The notes below the pieces were generated by a model. It did no database searches, had not been told where the DNA came from, and saw only the letters and a program-made list of their open reading frames with translations. This document shows positions 23,305 through 33,605 of a stretch of DNA of 64,000 bases, piece by piece. The translations under genes and the position numbers were made by a program. This DNA comes from Enterobacter hormaechei subsp. hoffmannii (GTDB lineage Bacteria; Pseudomonadota; Gammaproteobacteria; Enterobacterales; Enterobacteriaceae), in assembly GCF_001729745.1 (NCBI RefSeq), contig NZ_CP017186.1, positions 3,968,001-4,032,000 of the forward strand, written 5' to 3'. Positions within the stretch are counted from its first letter, which is position 1. Each line of letters opens with the position of its first letter.

Positions 23305-23796
23305 ATGATAAACAACGATTCCGCTCTTCAACTGAGCAATGTCCTTAACCAGGATTGTACCCGCAGTGGCGTTCACTGCCAGAGCAAAAAACGTGCGCTG
23401 GAAATCATCAGTGAGCTGGCCGCAAAACAGCTGGGTCTGCCGCCGCAGATCGTGTTTGAAGCCATTCTGACCCGTGAAAAAATGGGCAGTACCGGCATCG
23501 GCAATGGCATTGCGATCCCGCATGGCAAGCTGGAAGAAGATACGCTGCGTGCCGTGGGGGTGTTTGTGCAACTGGAAACGCCTATCGCTTTTGACGCCAT
23601 CGATAACCAGCCTGTGGATCTGCTCTTCGCGCTGCTGGTTCCTGCCGATCAGACCAAAACCCACCTGCACACGCTGTCGCTGGTTGCCAAACGTCTGGCG
23701 GATAAAACCATTTGTCGTCGACTGCGCTCAGCTCAAAGTGATGAAGAGCTTTATCAAATTATCACTGAAGCAGAAGGCAATCAGGATGAGGCATAA
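23305..23796 (+). CDS. ptsN: Nitrogen PTS enzyme IIA (EIIA-Ntr)
   Basis: 163 residues, PTS EIIA type-2 fold. Phosphorylated on H73 in GIAIPHGKL by NPr. Unphosphorylated form regulates K+ uptake (TrkA, KdpD) and other targets. Belongs to the rpoN-hpf-ptsN-rapZ-npr operon. Confidence 0.97.
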   Translation: MINNDSALQLSNVLNQDCTRSGVHCQSKKRALEIISELAAKQLGLPPQIVFEAILTREKMGSTGIGNGIAIPHGKLEEDTLRAVGVFVQLETPIAFDAIDNQPVDLLFALLVPADQTKTHLHTLSLVAKRLADKTICRRLRSAQSDEELYQIITEAEGNQDEA

Positions 23797-23841
23797 TCGG
23801 GAAAGGGCCTTCAGAACGGCTTCCCTGAGGAGAAACGGAAC

Positions 23842-24696
23842 ATGGTGCTGATGATCGTCAGCGGTCGTTCGGGGTCCGGGAAGTCCGTGGCCCTGCGCGC
23901 GCTGGAAGACATGGGATTTTACTGCGTAGATAACCTGCCGGTAGTGCTGTTACCCGATCTGGCGCGGACGCTGGCGGACAGGCAAATCTCTGCCGCCGTC
24001 AGTATTGACGTGCGTAACATGCCGGAATCGCCGGAAATCTTCGAGCAGGCAATGAACAGCCTGCCGGAGTGCTTCTCGCCTCAGCTCTTGTTCCTGGATG
24101 CTGACCGCAACACGCTGATCCGCCGTTACAGCGATACACGTCGTTTGCACCCGCTCTCGAGTAAAAATCTTTCGCTGGAAAGCGCCATCGATAAAGAGAG
24201 CGATCTGCTTGAGCCGCTGCGTTCCCGGGCCGACCTGATTGTCGACACTTCAGAAATGTCCGTCCACGAGCTGGCGGAAATGCTGCGTACTCGCTTACTC
24301 GGCAAGCGCGAGCGCGAACTGACGATGGTGTTTGAATCCTTCGGCTTTAAGCACGGTATCCCTATCGATGCGGATTACGTTTTTGATGTGCGTTTCCTGC
24401 CGAACCCACACTGGGATCCGAAACTGCGTCCGATGACCGGTCTGGATAAGCCGGTGGCGGCGTTCCTCGACCGACACACAGAAGTACACAATTTTATCTA
24501 CCAGACGCGAAGCTACCTTGAGCTATGGTTACCTATGCTGGAGACAAACAATCGTAGCTACCTGACGGTGGCGATTGGCTGTACCGGCGGTAAACATCGT
24601 TCGGTCTACATTGCCGAACAGCTGGCCGATTACTTCCGCTCACGCGGGAAGAACGTTCAGTCCCGTCATCGCACGCTGGAAAAACGCAAAACATGA
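23842..24696 (+). CDS. rapZ: RNase adapter protein RapZ
   Basis: 284 residues. N-terminal Walker A GRSGSGKS; the C-terminal domain has [20 protein letters not shown] and a basic end ([10 protein letters not shown]) that binds GlmZ/GlmY small RNAs. It presents GlmZ to RNase E and so tunes glmS and amino-sugar supply. Overlaps npr by ATGA. Confidence 0.97.
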   Translation: MVLMIVSGRSGSGKSVALRALEDMGFYCVDNLPVVLLPDLARTLADRQISAAVSIDVRNMPESPEIFEQAMNSLPECFSPQLLFLDADRNTLIRRYSDTRRLHPLSSKNLSLESAIDKESDLLEPLRSRADLIVDTSEMSVHELAEMLRTRLLGKRERELTMVFESFGFKHGIPIDADYVFDVRFLPNPHWDPKLRPMTGLDKPVAAFLDRHTEVHNFIYQTRSYLELWLPMLETNNRSYLTVAIGCTGGKHRSVYIAEQLADYFRSRGKNVQSRHRTLEKRKT

Positions 24697-24965
24697 CCGT
24701 AAAACAGACCGTCGAAATCACCAATAAGCTGGGCATGCATGCGCGCCCGGCGATGAAGCTGTTTGAACTGATGCAGGGTTTTGATGCTGAGGTGCTGCTG
24801 CGCAACGATGAGGGAACCGAGGCAGAAGCCAACAGCGTGATTGCGCTGCTGATGCTGGATTCTGCCAAAGGCCGCCAGATTGAAGTTGAAGCCACCGGCC
24901 CGCAGGAAGAAGAAGCGCTGGCGGCAGTGATTGCCCTGTTTAACGCCGGGTTTGACGAAGATTAA
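24693..24965 (+). CDS. npr: Phosphocarrier protein NPr
   Basis: 90-residue HPr-like protein with the phosphorylation site H16 ([10 protein letters not shown]). Transfers phosphate from EI-Ntr (PtsP) to PtsN. Last gene of the rpoN operon; it converges with mtgA over a REP-like hairpin. Confidence 0.97.
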   Translation: MTVKQTVEITNKLGMHARPAMKLFELMQGFDAEVLLRNDEGTEAEANSVIALLMLDSAKGRQIEVEATGPQEEEALAAVIALFNAGFDED

Positions 24966-24973
24966 CGTTCGCC

Positions 24974-25003
24974 ACGTCGGCGGGTAGCGCTGCGCTTACC
25001 CGC
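24974..25003. repeat. REP-like palindrome between npr and mtgA
   Basis: GGCGGGTAGCGCTGCGCTTACCCGC, an imperfect palindrome with GCGGGTA/TACCCGC arms typical of enterobacterial REP units, between two convergent genes. It may also terminate or stabilise both mRNAs. Confidence 0.65.
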
Positions 25004-25004
25004 T

Positions 25005-25730
25005 TTACATAAGATTATTTCGCTCCATAAACCCTTCCCCACCCAGCTGACGCATCTGGCGCATAATCCACGCCTGGCGGCTTCGCACGTAGCCTGACGG
25101 CGCGCTGGCCTTAAAACGCAGCGGGTTCGGCAGCACGGCGGCAAGCAGTGCCGCTTCGGACATAGTCAGCCTGCTGGCGGGCTTGCCAAAATAGCGCTGC
25201 GATGCCGCTTCGACGCCAAACACGCCGTCACCAAACTCCGCGATATTCAGGTAAACAGTCAAAATGCGTTTTTTGCTCCACACCGTCTCGACGCCCAGCG
25301 TCAGCCCGGTCTCCAGCCCTTTTCTCACCCAGCTGCGACCGTCCCATAAGAACAGGTTTTTTACCGTCTGCTGGGAAAGCGTCGACGCACCGCGGACGCG
25401 GTTTTCATGACGTTCATTATGATCCAGCGCCTTCTCGATAGCCGCCACGTCAAAACCCCAGTGCTCCGGGAATTTCTGATCTTCTGCCGCAATGACCGCC
25501 AGCCCCATCCACGGGGATATTTCATCCATGCCGACCCAGTCTGAGTGGGCAACATAGCCAAAATCACCCGAGAGCCAGGCGCTAATCTGCCGCTCTGCCA
25601 TCACGGCCGAGAACGGGACGGGCAGGATGCTGAACAGCGCAATGCCTCCGCCCCAAAAAACGGCCAGGACCAGCACAATACGCAGCAGGATCCGTTTTAA
25701 CCACCCGCCAGGGGATAATTTACGGCTCAT
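25005..25730 (-). CDS. mtgA: Monofunctional peptidoglycan glycosyltransferase MtgA
   Basis: 241-residue GT51 enzyme that polymerises lipid II. One N-terminal membrane helix (about 12-34). Catalytic motif 1 [14 protein letters not shown] has the acid/base Glu; motif 2 [16 protein letters not shown] and motif 3 [13 protein letters not shown] follow. Start overlaps the elbB stop (ATGA). Confidence 0.97.
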   Translation of the reverse strand: MSRKLSPGGWLKRILLRIVLVLAVFWGGGIALFSILPVPFSAVMAERQISAWLSGDFGYVAHSDWVGMDEISPWMGLAVIAAEDQKFPEHWGFDVAAIEKALDHNERHENRVRGASTLSQQTVKNLFLWDGRSWVRKGLETGLTLGVETVWSKKRILTVYLNIAEFGDGVFGVEAASQRYFGKPASRLTMSEAALLAAVLPNPLRFKASAPSGYVRSRQAWIMRQMRQLGGEGFMERNNLM

Positions 25731-26380
25731 TCGGTAAGAACCAGCACTCTGTCCACCAGCTTTTCAATGCCTGCAGCAGCCTCGGCAATGTTCTGCGCCA
25801 GCATATACGCCGGCGTGGTGACGATTTTATTGTCCTCATCCACCACAATGTCGTCTACCGGACATGGCACGTGTTCGCCGCCCATATCTTCGACAATTTC
25901 AGCAGTATCAATGTCGGTTCCGATCGTGAGCCGCAGCGGGAAATCAAAAATCTTCGGCAGCATGGCTGGCGCAATGCAGATAAAGCCCTGCGGCTTACCT
26001 GCCGCATGCATCGCCAGCGATAGCGCTTTTAAGTCGGTCTCGACCTGACACGCCGCGCCTTGCGTTGCAAACGTGCTCAGGTTTTTCGCCGCGCCAAAGC
26101 CGCCCGGCACGATGAGCGCATCTAGCTCAGCCGCATCGGCCTGTACCAGCGGATGAATATCCCCGCGCACAATACGTGCCGCTTCAATCAGCACGTTACG
26201 GCTTTCCGCCATTGGCTCGCCGGTAAGATGATTAACCACGTCTGCCTGCGTTTTATCCGGAGCGAAGCAGATAACGTCGGCCCCCTGGCGCGATAATGCC
26301 AGCAGCGTTAATACGGTTTCATGTATCTCTGAACCATCGTAAACGCCACATCCGCTCAGCACGACACCCACTTTCTTCAT
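25727..26380 (-). CDS. elbB: Glyoxalase III-like DJ-1/PfpI family protein ElbB
   Basis: 217 residues from the ATG at 26380 ([16 protein letters not shown]); the longer frame to 26416 has no homologous N-terminus. Class I glutamine amidotransferase-like fold with the nucleophile Cys in [10 protein letters not shown]. coli ElbB has glyoxalase activity in vitro and modest links to isoprenoid synthesis; the physiological role is unclear. Operonic with mtgA. Confidence 0.95.
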   Translation of the reverse strand: MKKVGVVLSGCGVYDGSEIHETVLTLLALSRQGADVICFAPDKTQADVVNHLTGEPMAESRNVLIEAARIVRGDIHPLVQADAAELDALIVPGGFGAAKNLSTFATQGAACQVETDLKALSLAMHAAGKPQGFICIAPAMLPKIFDFPLRLTIGTDIDTAEIVEDMGGEHVPCPVDDIVVDEDNKIVTTPAYMLAQNIAEAAAGIEKLVDRVLVLTE

Positions 26381-26487
26381 TCTGACGATCCTTCTATGCA
26401 ACTCGCTGAAGCACATTAAAAATTCTGATTAAAACGCTATGCTTCACACATTTCACTGATTCATGTAACAAACTGTTTAAGATTTGC

Positions 26488-26493
26488 TATCTT
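26488..26493 (+). promoter_or_regulatory. -10 element of the ArcZ RNA
   Basis: TATCTT sits 7 bases before the inferred first base of ArcZ. The -35 is weak. Just upstream, GTAACAAACTGTTTAA resembles an ArcA site, in line with ArcA repression of arcZ in E. coli. Confidence 0.55.
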
Positions 26494-26499
26494 ATCTGC

Positions 26500-26623
26500 G
26501 TGCGGCCTTAATTTTCAGGCGGCGTCCATGCGAAAACAACCCATAAAAATCAGGCGCAGCCACGATTTCCCTGGTGTTGGCGCAGTATTCGCGCACCCCG
26601 GTATAGCCGGGGTCATTTTTTTC
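26500..26623 (+). ncRNA. arcZ: Hfq-dependent small RNA ArcZ
   Basis: Located between elbB and arcB and transcribed toward arcB, as in E. coli. The processed 3' part is nearly identical to the sequence I recall for E. coli ArcZ: CGATTTCCCTGGTGTTGGC, then GCAGTATTCGCGCACCCCGG, then the terminator ACCCCGGTATAGCCGGGGT plus a seven-T run. The 5' part (from GTGCGGCC) diverges. ArcZ activates rpoS and represses flhDC, tpx and others. Its terminator U-tract overlaps the last codons of arcB (26613 onward) on the opposite strand. Confidence 0.9.
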
Positions 26624-28946
26624 GGGATTCTACCCAGGCTTTCAGCACTGCCACATCGTTTTGCCACTCTTGTTTCATCTCTTCAACCCAATCACCTACG
26701 TTATCTTCCCAGGCAGGTAAATCAGGCGACTGAATCTGTTGGCCCAGTTGCTGGAGATGGCGTAACCCGACTGAACCAGCTGCGCCTTTGATTTTATGTC
26801 CCTCTTCGACGATGCCCTTCTGGTCACGCGCCGTCAGGTTGGATTCGAGCACGTTCAGATAGCCCGGCATCATTTTTTCGAACACGGCCAGGCCATCGGT
26901 GATCAGTTTGGGTCCCACCAGATCGATATACTGCTCCAGCATGGCGGTATCCAGTATCGTTTGGGTTTTGGCGCTATCAACAGACGTCATGGTGCTCTCC
27001 TCTTCATCACAGGTATCCCAGAACTTCTTGATCATCGCCGTCAGGGCAGGTACTGCCAGCGGCTTGCTGAGCACGTCGTCCATACCGGCCTCGAGGTACT
27101 CTTTTTTATCTTTCAACACGTTTGCGGTCAACGCAACCAGAGGCGGCAGCTCGTCAGGAGCATATTTGTGCGTCAGCTCGCGGGAGATATCCAGCCCGGT
27201 CATGTCCGGTAGCTGAATATCGAGCAGCACCAGGTCGTACTCGCCCGGCGTGAACATCTCCAGCGCGGCTTTGCCGGTCATCGCGACATCCACGCTGTTA
27301 CCGAGTTTTTCCAGTACCGACCGGGCGACAATGACGTTCAGCTCAATATCTTCAACCAGCAGGACGTGCAGGGCTGGAAGCGGCATATCGTCGTTCTCAA
27401 ACGTATCTTCCACTTCTTCAGCAACAGCAGGGGCGTGGACGGTAAGCGTAAAGGTGGAGCCTTTACCCGGCTGGCTGGCAACGGTGATATCCCCACCCAT
27501 ACTTTTCGCCAGACGTTTCGACACCGCCAGGCCAATGCCCGTGCCGGTCGCCGGTTTACCGCCGTGGCTGTCTTTAACCTGATAATACATGGCGAAGATC
27601 TTATCCTGCTCATCCTGAGGAATGCCGATACCCGAGTCCTCAACTTCAAAGTGCAGCATGTCCCCCTCATCATAGCGAATGCGCACCGCAACCTGTCCCT
27701 TCTGGGTAAACTTCACGGCGTTGCTGATGAGATTCCACAGGATCTGACGCAGACGCGTGCCGTCCGTCACCACTTTATGCGGCAGCGGCAGCGTCGGTTC
27801 CATCACGAAGCTCAACCCTTTCTGCTGGGCCTGCAAACCTGACAGGTTCTCCAGGTCCGCGAGGAAGCCGGTAAAATCAACCGGCTGGTTGTCGAGCTGA
27901 ACCTTACGGCGCTCCATCTTATCCATGTCGATAATATCATTGAAGATATTGCCCAGCGTGACCGCCGAAACGTGGATCGTTTTGAGGTATTTTTCCTGCT
28001 CACTGGTCAGATCGGTGTCCAGCAGAATACGGCTCAGCCCCACGATACCGTTTAGCGGCGTACGAAGCTCATGGCTGATGGTGGAGATGAAGGTGGTCTT
28101 GTCACGACTGGCGCGCTCCAGCGCATCCTGATATCGCTTACGCTCGGTGATATCACGGCCAAAGCCCATCAGACCATGACGTTTACCCACCCGGTCGTAA
28201 TAAGGCACTTTGCGGATTTCAAAGCAGGCTTTGCGCCCGTCGGGATAATCCAGCCACTGCTCATAGGTCAACGAGACGTTATGACGGAAGACCTTTTCAT
28301 CTGTCTCCATCACTTTTGCCGCCGCCTCTTCGGAATAGACATCCTGAGGTTTCAGGTGGATCAGCTGCTTTTCGCTTTTCCCGGTCAACAGTTCCATGGC
28401 CCGGTTACAGCCGGAGAACTCTTTATCTTCATTACGGTAGAACACCAGATCCGGCGACGCATCGAGGAACGAGCGCAGGAAAGAGGATTGCTGTTCAAGC
28501 TGGATCTGCGTGACCTCACGCTCTTTCATCTCAATTTTCAGCTGCTCCAGCGTGGTCTGACGCTCGGCTTCCGCCTTCTCACGGTCTGAAATTTCCTGAT
28601 TCAGCTGGGCAATGTTGTCCTTGAGCTGAACGTTGAGTTTAAGATCGCGCTCGCGCATCTCTTCCAGCTTATCCACCAGTTTCGATAAACGCTGTCGGGA
28701 CTCTTCCAACTGCTCAACCACCACGGAGAGGAAATAGACCGCCCATGGGGTGATCAGCAGGCCAAAGAAAATAGAGCGGATCACGTCGATGCTCTCGACC
28801 TGACCATGCAGAACCATGGTCACGGCCATTTGCACGACGATGGCCAGAACGACCAGCGCCAGCGCCAGCAGCATGGAAAAACGCACCAGCCCGAGCTTCA
28901 TCATCAGGTCGACGTAGTACTGGGCCAGCATTCGAATTTGCTTCAT
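26613..28946 (-). CDS. arcB: Aerobic respiration control sensor kinase ArcB
   Basis: Tripartite hybrid kinase that senses the quinone pool and phosphorylates ArcA. 777 residues from the ATG at 28946 (MKQIRMLAQYYVD). Order: two membrane helices (about 22-77), a coiled coil, a PAS domain, the transmitter H-box (STISHELRTPLNG, about H292), the ATPase domain, a receiver (LVLLDIQLPDMTG, about D576) and a C-terminal Hpt domain (EEGHKIKGAAGS, about H716). Compared with recalled E. coli ArcB (C180 and C241), the PAS region has C-containing GCNRAMEL and KACFEIRK, so both redox cysteines are kept. Confidence 0.97.
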   Translation of the reverse strand: MKQIRMLAQYYVDLMMKLGLVRFSMLLALALVVLAIVVQMAVTMVLHGQVESIDVIRSIFFGLLITPWAVYFLSVVVEQLEESRQRLSKLVDKLEEMRERDLKLNVQLKDNIAQLNQEISDREKAEAERQTTLEQLKIEMKEREVTQIQLEQQSSFLRSFLDASPDLVFYRNEDKEFSGCNRAMELLTGKSEKQLIHLKPQDVYSEEAAAKVMETDEKVFRHNVSLTYEQWLDYPDGRKACFEIRKVPYYDRVGKRHGLMGFGRDITERKRYQDALERASRDKTTFISTISHELRTPLNGIVGLSRILLDTDLTSEQEKYLKTIHVSAVTLGNIFNDIIDMDKMERRKVQLDNQPVDFTGFLADLENLSGLQAQQKGLSFVMEPTLPLPHKVVTDGTRLRQILWNLISNAVKFTQKGQVAVRIRYDEGDMLHFEVEDSGIGIPQDEQDKIFAMYYQVKDSHGGKPATGTGIGLAVSKRLAKSMGGDITVASQPGKGSTFTLTVHAPAVAEEVEDTFENDDMPLPALHVLLVEDIELNVIVARSVLEKLGNSVDVAMTGKAALEMFTPGEYDLVLLDIQLPDMTGLDISRELTHKYAPDELPPLVALTANVLKDKKEYLEAGMDDVLSKPLAVPALTAMIKKFWDTCDEEESTMTSVDSAKTQTILDTAMLEQYIDLVGPKLITDGLAVFEKMMPGYLNVLESNLTARDQKGIVEEGHKIKGAAGSVGLRHLQQLGQQIQSPDLPAWEDNVGDWVEEMKQEWQNDVAVLKAWVESRKK

Positions 28947-29083
28947 AGAGGATCCCTTCACGACTTTATCGCTCAATAATACTCAAATTCACGGCGAGGC
29001 GTTGAAGGTTGTGAGAAAAAGTGCGGGGTGAAACAGGAGATTAGCCTCGCCCCCGGGCAAGCGGGAGCGAGGAAGAAGGTTTA

Positions 29084-30166
29084 TCAGGAGCGTTTTAGCA
29101 GCATCCAGAGGCTGATCAGGAAGAAACTGGCGCTCGGCAACAGCGCGCCGATAATTGGCGGAATGCCATACACCAGCGTCAGCGGACCAAAAATCTGATC
29201 GAGGACGTAGAACACGAAACCAAAGCTGATACCGGTTACCACGCGAACCCCCATCGGCACGCTACGTAGCGGTCCAAAGATGAACGACAGCGCCATCAGC
29301 ATCATCACCGCCACGGACAGCGGCTGGAAGATTTTGCTCCACATGTTGAGCTGGTAACGCCCCGCATCCTGCCCGCTCGATTTCAGATACTTCACGTAGT
29401 TATGCAGACCGCTGATGGAGAGCGCATCGGGATCAAGCGCCACGACGCCAAGCTTGTCCGGCGTCAGGTCGGTTTTCCAGGTACCGCTAACGGTCTGCGA
29501 ACCGGTGATCTGTTTCGGGTTAGTCAGGTCAGATTCATCAACCTGGGATAACCGCCACAGCTTGTTGTTTGCATCAAATTTAGCAGAGGCGGCATAACGC
29601 ACTGACTGCAAACGACGATCGTTATTGAAAGCATAGATACTCACGCCACCCAGCTCGTCATCCCCTTTCACGCGTTCGATATAGACGAAGTTCTGGCCAT
29701 CTTTCGCCCATAATCCCTGCTGCGTGGAGAGCAGAGAACCGCCGTACATCGCCTGAGCACGGTAGTTACGCGCCATCTGTTCGCCCTGCGGCGCGACCCA
29801 TTCGCCGATCGCCATGGTCAGCAGCACCAGCGGGATCGCGGTTTTCATCACCGACAGCGCAACCTGCATACGGGTAAAGCCCGATGCCTGCATCACCACC
29901 AGTTCGCTACGCTGAGCCAGCATCCCCAGGCCCAGCAGCGCACCCAGCAGGGCCGCCATCGGGAAGAAGATCTGCACATCTTTTGGTACGCTGAGCAGGG
30001 TGTACATCCCGGCGCCCAACGCGTCGTAACTCCCCTGCCCGGCTTTTTTCAGCTGGTCGACAAATTTGATAATGCCCGAGAGCGACACCAGCATGAACAG
30101 GGTCATCATGATGGTGGTAAAAATTGTTTTACCGATATAGCGGTCAAGTACGCCAAACGCCTGCAT
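29084..30166 (-). CDS. lptG: LPS export ABC permease LptG
   Basis: 360 residues, YjgP/YjgQ family: three N-terminal and three C-terminal membrane helices around a periplasmic jellyroll. Pairs with LptF and two LptB copies to extract LPS from the inner membrane. Its start overlaps the lptF stop by one base. In E. coli K-12 lptFG lie near 96 min, not next to arcB. Confidence 0.97.
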   Translation of the reverse strand: MQAFGVLDRYIGKTIFTTIMMTLFMLVSLSGIIKFVDQLKKAGQGSYDALGAGMYTLLSVPKDVQIFFPMAALLGALLGLGMLAQRSELVVMQASGFTRMQVALSVMKTAIPLVLLTMAIGEWVAPQGEQMARNYRAQAMYGGSLLSTQQGLWAKDGQNFVYIERVKGDDELGGVSIYAFNNDRRLQSVRYAASAKFDANNKLWRLSQVDESDLTNPKQITGSQTVSGTWKTDLTPDKLGVVALDPDALSISGLHNYVKYLKSSGQDAGRYQLNMWSKIFQPLSVAVMMLMALSFIFGPLRSVPMGVRVVTGISFGFVFYVLDQIFGPLTLVYGIPPIIGALLPSASFFLISLWMLLKRS

Positions 30167-31266
30167 TAGATGGCTCCTTTACGCGTAAACCGGGCACGAA
30201 GACGACGCACAGGCACCGTGTCCCACAAGTTGAGTCCGACTGCCAGCAGCAGATACAAACCATTCACGACCCAGGTCCAGATCATCGGGTCAATTTTTCC
30301 TTTCCCGCCGTTAGACTTGATTGAGGTTTGCAGCAGGAAGAACACCAGATACAGCAGCATCGCTGGCAGCATCGACAGCACGCGGCCCTGGCGCGGGTTT
30401 ACCACGCTCAACGGAACCACCATCAGCGCCATCATAAATACGGTGAATACCAGCGTGATACGCCAGTGCAGTTCAGCACGCGCACGATCGGTATCAGTAT
30501 TCATTAAGGTGCGCATATCCATCTGCTCAGTATCCGTTGGATCGAGCGCGACGGCCTGGTGACCAATGATGGCCTGGTAGTTCTGGAAATCGGTGATACG
30601 GAAGTCACGCAGCATAGCCGTGCCTTCGAAACGCGTTCCTTTGTTCAGCGTGACAACCTGAGAGCCGTCTTTACGCTGCGCCAGCTGACCGGAGTCCGCC
30701 ACTACCACAGAAGGGCGCGCGTTACCTTTCGGGCGCAGTTGAGCAAGAAACACGTCATTGAAGCGGCTGCCATCGACGCTTTCGATAAACAGCACGGAGT
30801 TACCGTCGGTCGCCTGCTGGAACTGCCCCTGCGCCAGCGCCGCCAGCCCCGGGTTAGCTTTTGCTTCCGCCAGCACCTCATCCTGATGACGGGACGAGGT
30901 CGGCCCCGCCCACATGACGTTAACCGCGGCAACAATGCCCGTAAACAGCGCCAGCACCATGGCTGCCTTTACCAATACGGCCTTACTGAGGCCGCAGGCA
31001 TGCATCACGGTGATTTCACTTTCGGTATAGAGCTTACCCAGGGTCATCAGCAGACCAAGGAACAGGCTTAACGGCAGGATAAGCTGCGCCATTTCCGGCA
31101 CGCCAAGCCCGAGCAGGGAAAGCACCAGATTCGTTGGGATTTCGCCATCAACTGCCGCGCCGAGGATCCTGACCAGCTTCTGACAGAAAAAGATCAGAAG
31201 GAGGATAAAGAGGATCGCCAGTTGGCTCTTCAGCGTCTCCCGAACCAGATATCTTATGATTATCAC
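30166..31266 (-). CDS. lptF: LPS export ABC permease LptF
   Basis: 366 residues with the same six-helix plus jellyroll layout as LptG (helices about 10-36, 54-80, 100-122 and three near the C-terminus). Starts MIIIRYLVRETLKSQLAILF, as in E. coli. Divergent from pepA over 265 bases, the arrangement known from E. coli. Confidence 0.97.
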   Translation of the reverse strand: MIIIRYLVRETLKSQLAILFILLLIFFCQKLVRILGAAVDGEIPTNLVLSLLGLGVPEMAQLILPLSLFLGLLMTLGKLYTESEITVMHACGLSKAVLVKAAMVLALFTGIVAAVNVMWAGPTSSRHQDEVLAEAKANPGLAALAQGQFQQATDGNSVLFIESVDGSRFNDVFLAQLRPKGNARPSVVVADSGQLAQRKDGSQVVTLNKGTRFEGTAMLRDFRITDFQNYQAIIGHQAVALDPTDTEQMDMRTLMNTDTDRARAELHWRITLVFTVFMMALMVVPLSVVNPRQGRVLSMLPAMLLYLVFFLLQTSIKSNGGKGKIDPMIWTWVVNGLYLLLAVGLNLWDTVPVRRLRARFTRKGAI

Positions 31267-31528
31267 TTTAAATACGCCCGTTAAAACTCGTCTTATGCAG
31301 GAATTTAGCTTGTTTCATGGCTTAAACGTCATTTATTCTCTTGAGTCGTCGAAATCATCGCTAAGATTAAAAAACCCGGCGGATTCGCGCTTCATGACAT
31401 TTATTGACGTGTCGAAACCGTAGTAACGTAAGATTAACACGAAGTCACCACAACGGCGGACATGAGTTACGAAAGGTTTCAATTCTATCCGTAGCCGCCG
31501 CCGTTGTCTTTAAGATTCAGGAGCGTAG

Positions 31529-33043
<1,515 letters not shown>

Positions 33044-33049
33044 TGAAAA

Positions 33050-33128
33050 ACGCCGGGTAGCGGCTTCGCCTTACCCGGCCTACAACGTCACTCAACCGTA
33101 GGCCGGGTAAGCGTAGCGCCACCCGGCT
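33050..33128. repeat. REP pair (BIME) between pepA and holC
   Basis: Two REP units in opposite orientation: GCCGGGTAGCGGCTTCGCCTTACCCGGC (33052-33079) and GTAGGCCGGGTAAGCGTAGCGCCACCCGGC (33098-33127). This is a classic enterobacterial BIME; such elements can bind gyrase and block 3' exonucleases. Confidence 0.9.
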
Positions 33129-33161
33129 TTGCATTTAAATCCACGACAAGAAACCCCATAT

Positions 33162-33605
33162 ATGAAGAATGCAACGTTCTACCTTCTGGACAATGACACC
33201 CATCAGGATGGCCTCAGCGCCGTTGAACAACTGGTGTGTGAAATTGCCGCAGAACGTTGGCGCGCAGGTAAACGCGTCCTGATTGCCTGTGAAGATGAGC
33301 AGCAGGCGATTCGTCTGGATGAAGCGCTATGGGCGCGCCCGCCGGAGAGTTTTGTTCCGCATAACCTGTCGGGCGAAGGTCCACGCGGCGGGGCACCGGT
33401 GGAAATTGCCTGGCCGCAAAAACGCAACAGCAGCGCGCGCGACATTCTCATTAGCCTGCGGACAGACTTTGCAGATTTTGCCACCGCTTTCACAGAAGTG
33501 GTAGACTTTGTCCCTTACGAAGAATCTTTGAAACAGCTGGCGCGCGAACGCTACAAAGCGTACCGCCTGGCCGGTTTTAACCTGAATACGGCAACCTGGA
33601 AATAA
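33162..33605 (+). CDS. holC: DNA polymerase III chi subunit
   Basis: 147 residues from the ATG at 33162 ([17 protein letters not shown]). Chi links the clamp loader (through psi) to SSB. The SSB-binding surface and C-terminus [17 protein letters not shown] match E. coli. The stop TAA overlaps the valS ATG (TAATG). Confidence 0.97.
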   Translation: MKNATFYLLDNDTHQDGLSAVEQLVCEIAAERWRAGKRVLIACEDEQQAIRLDEALWARPPESFVPHNLSGEGPRGGAPVEIAWPQKRNSSARDILISLRTDFADFATAFTEVVDFVPYEESLKQLARERYKAYRLAGFNLNTATWK

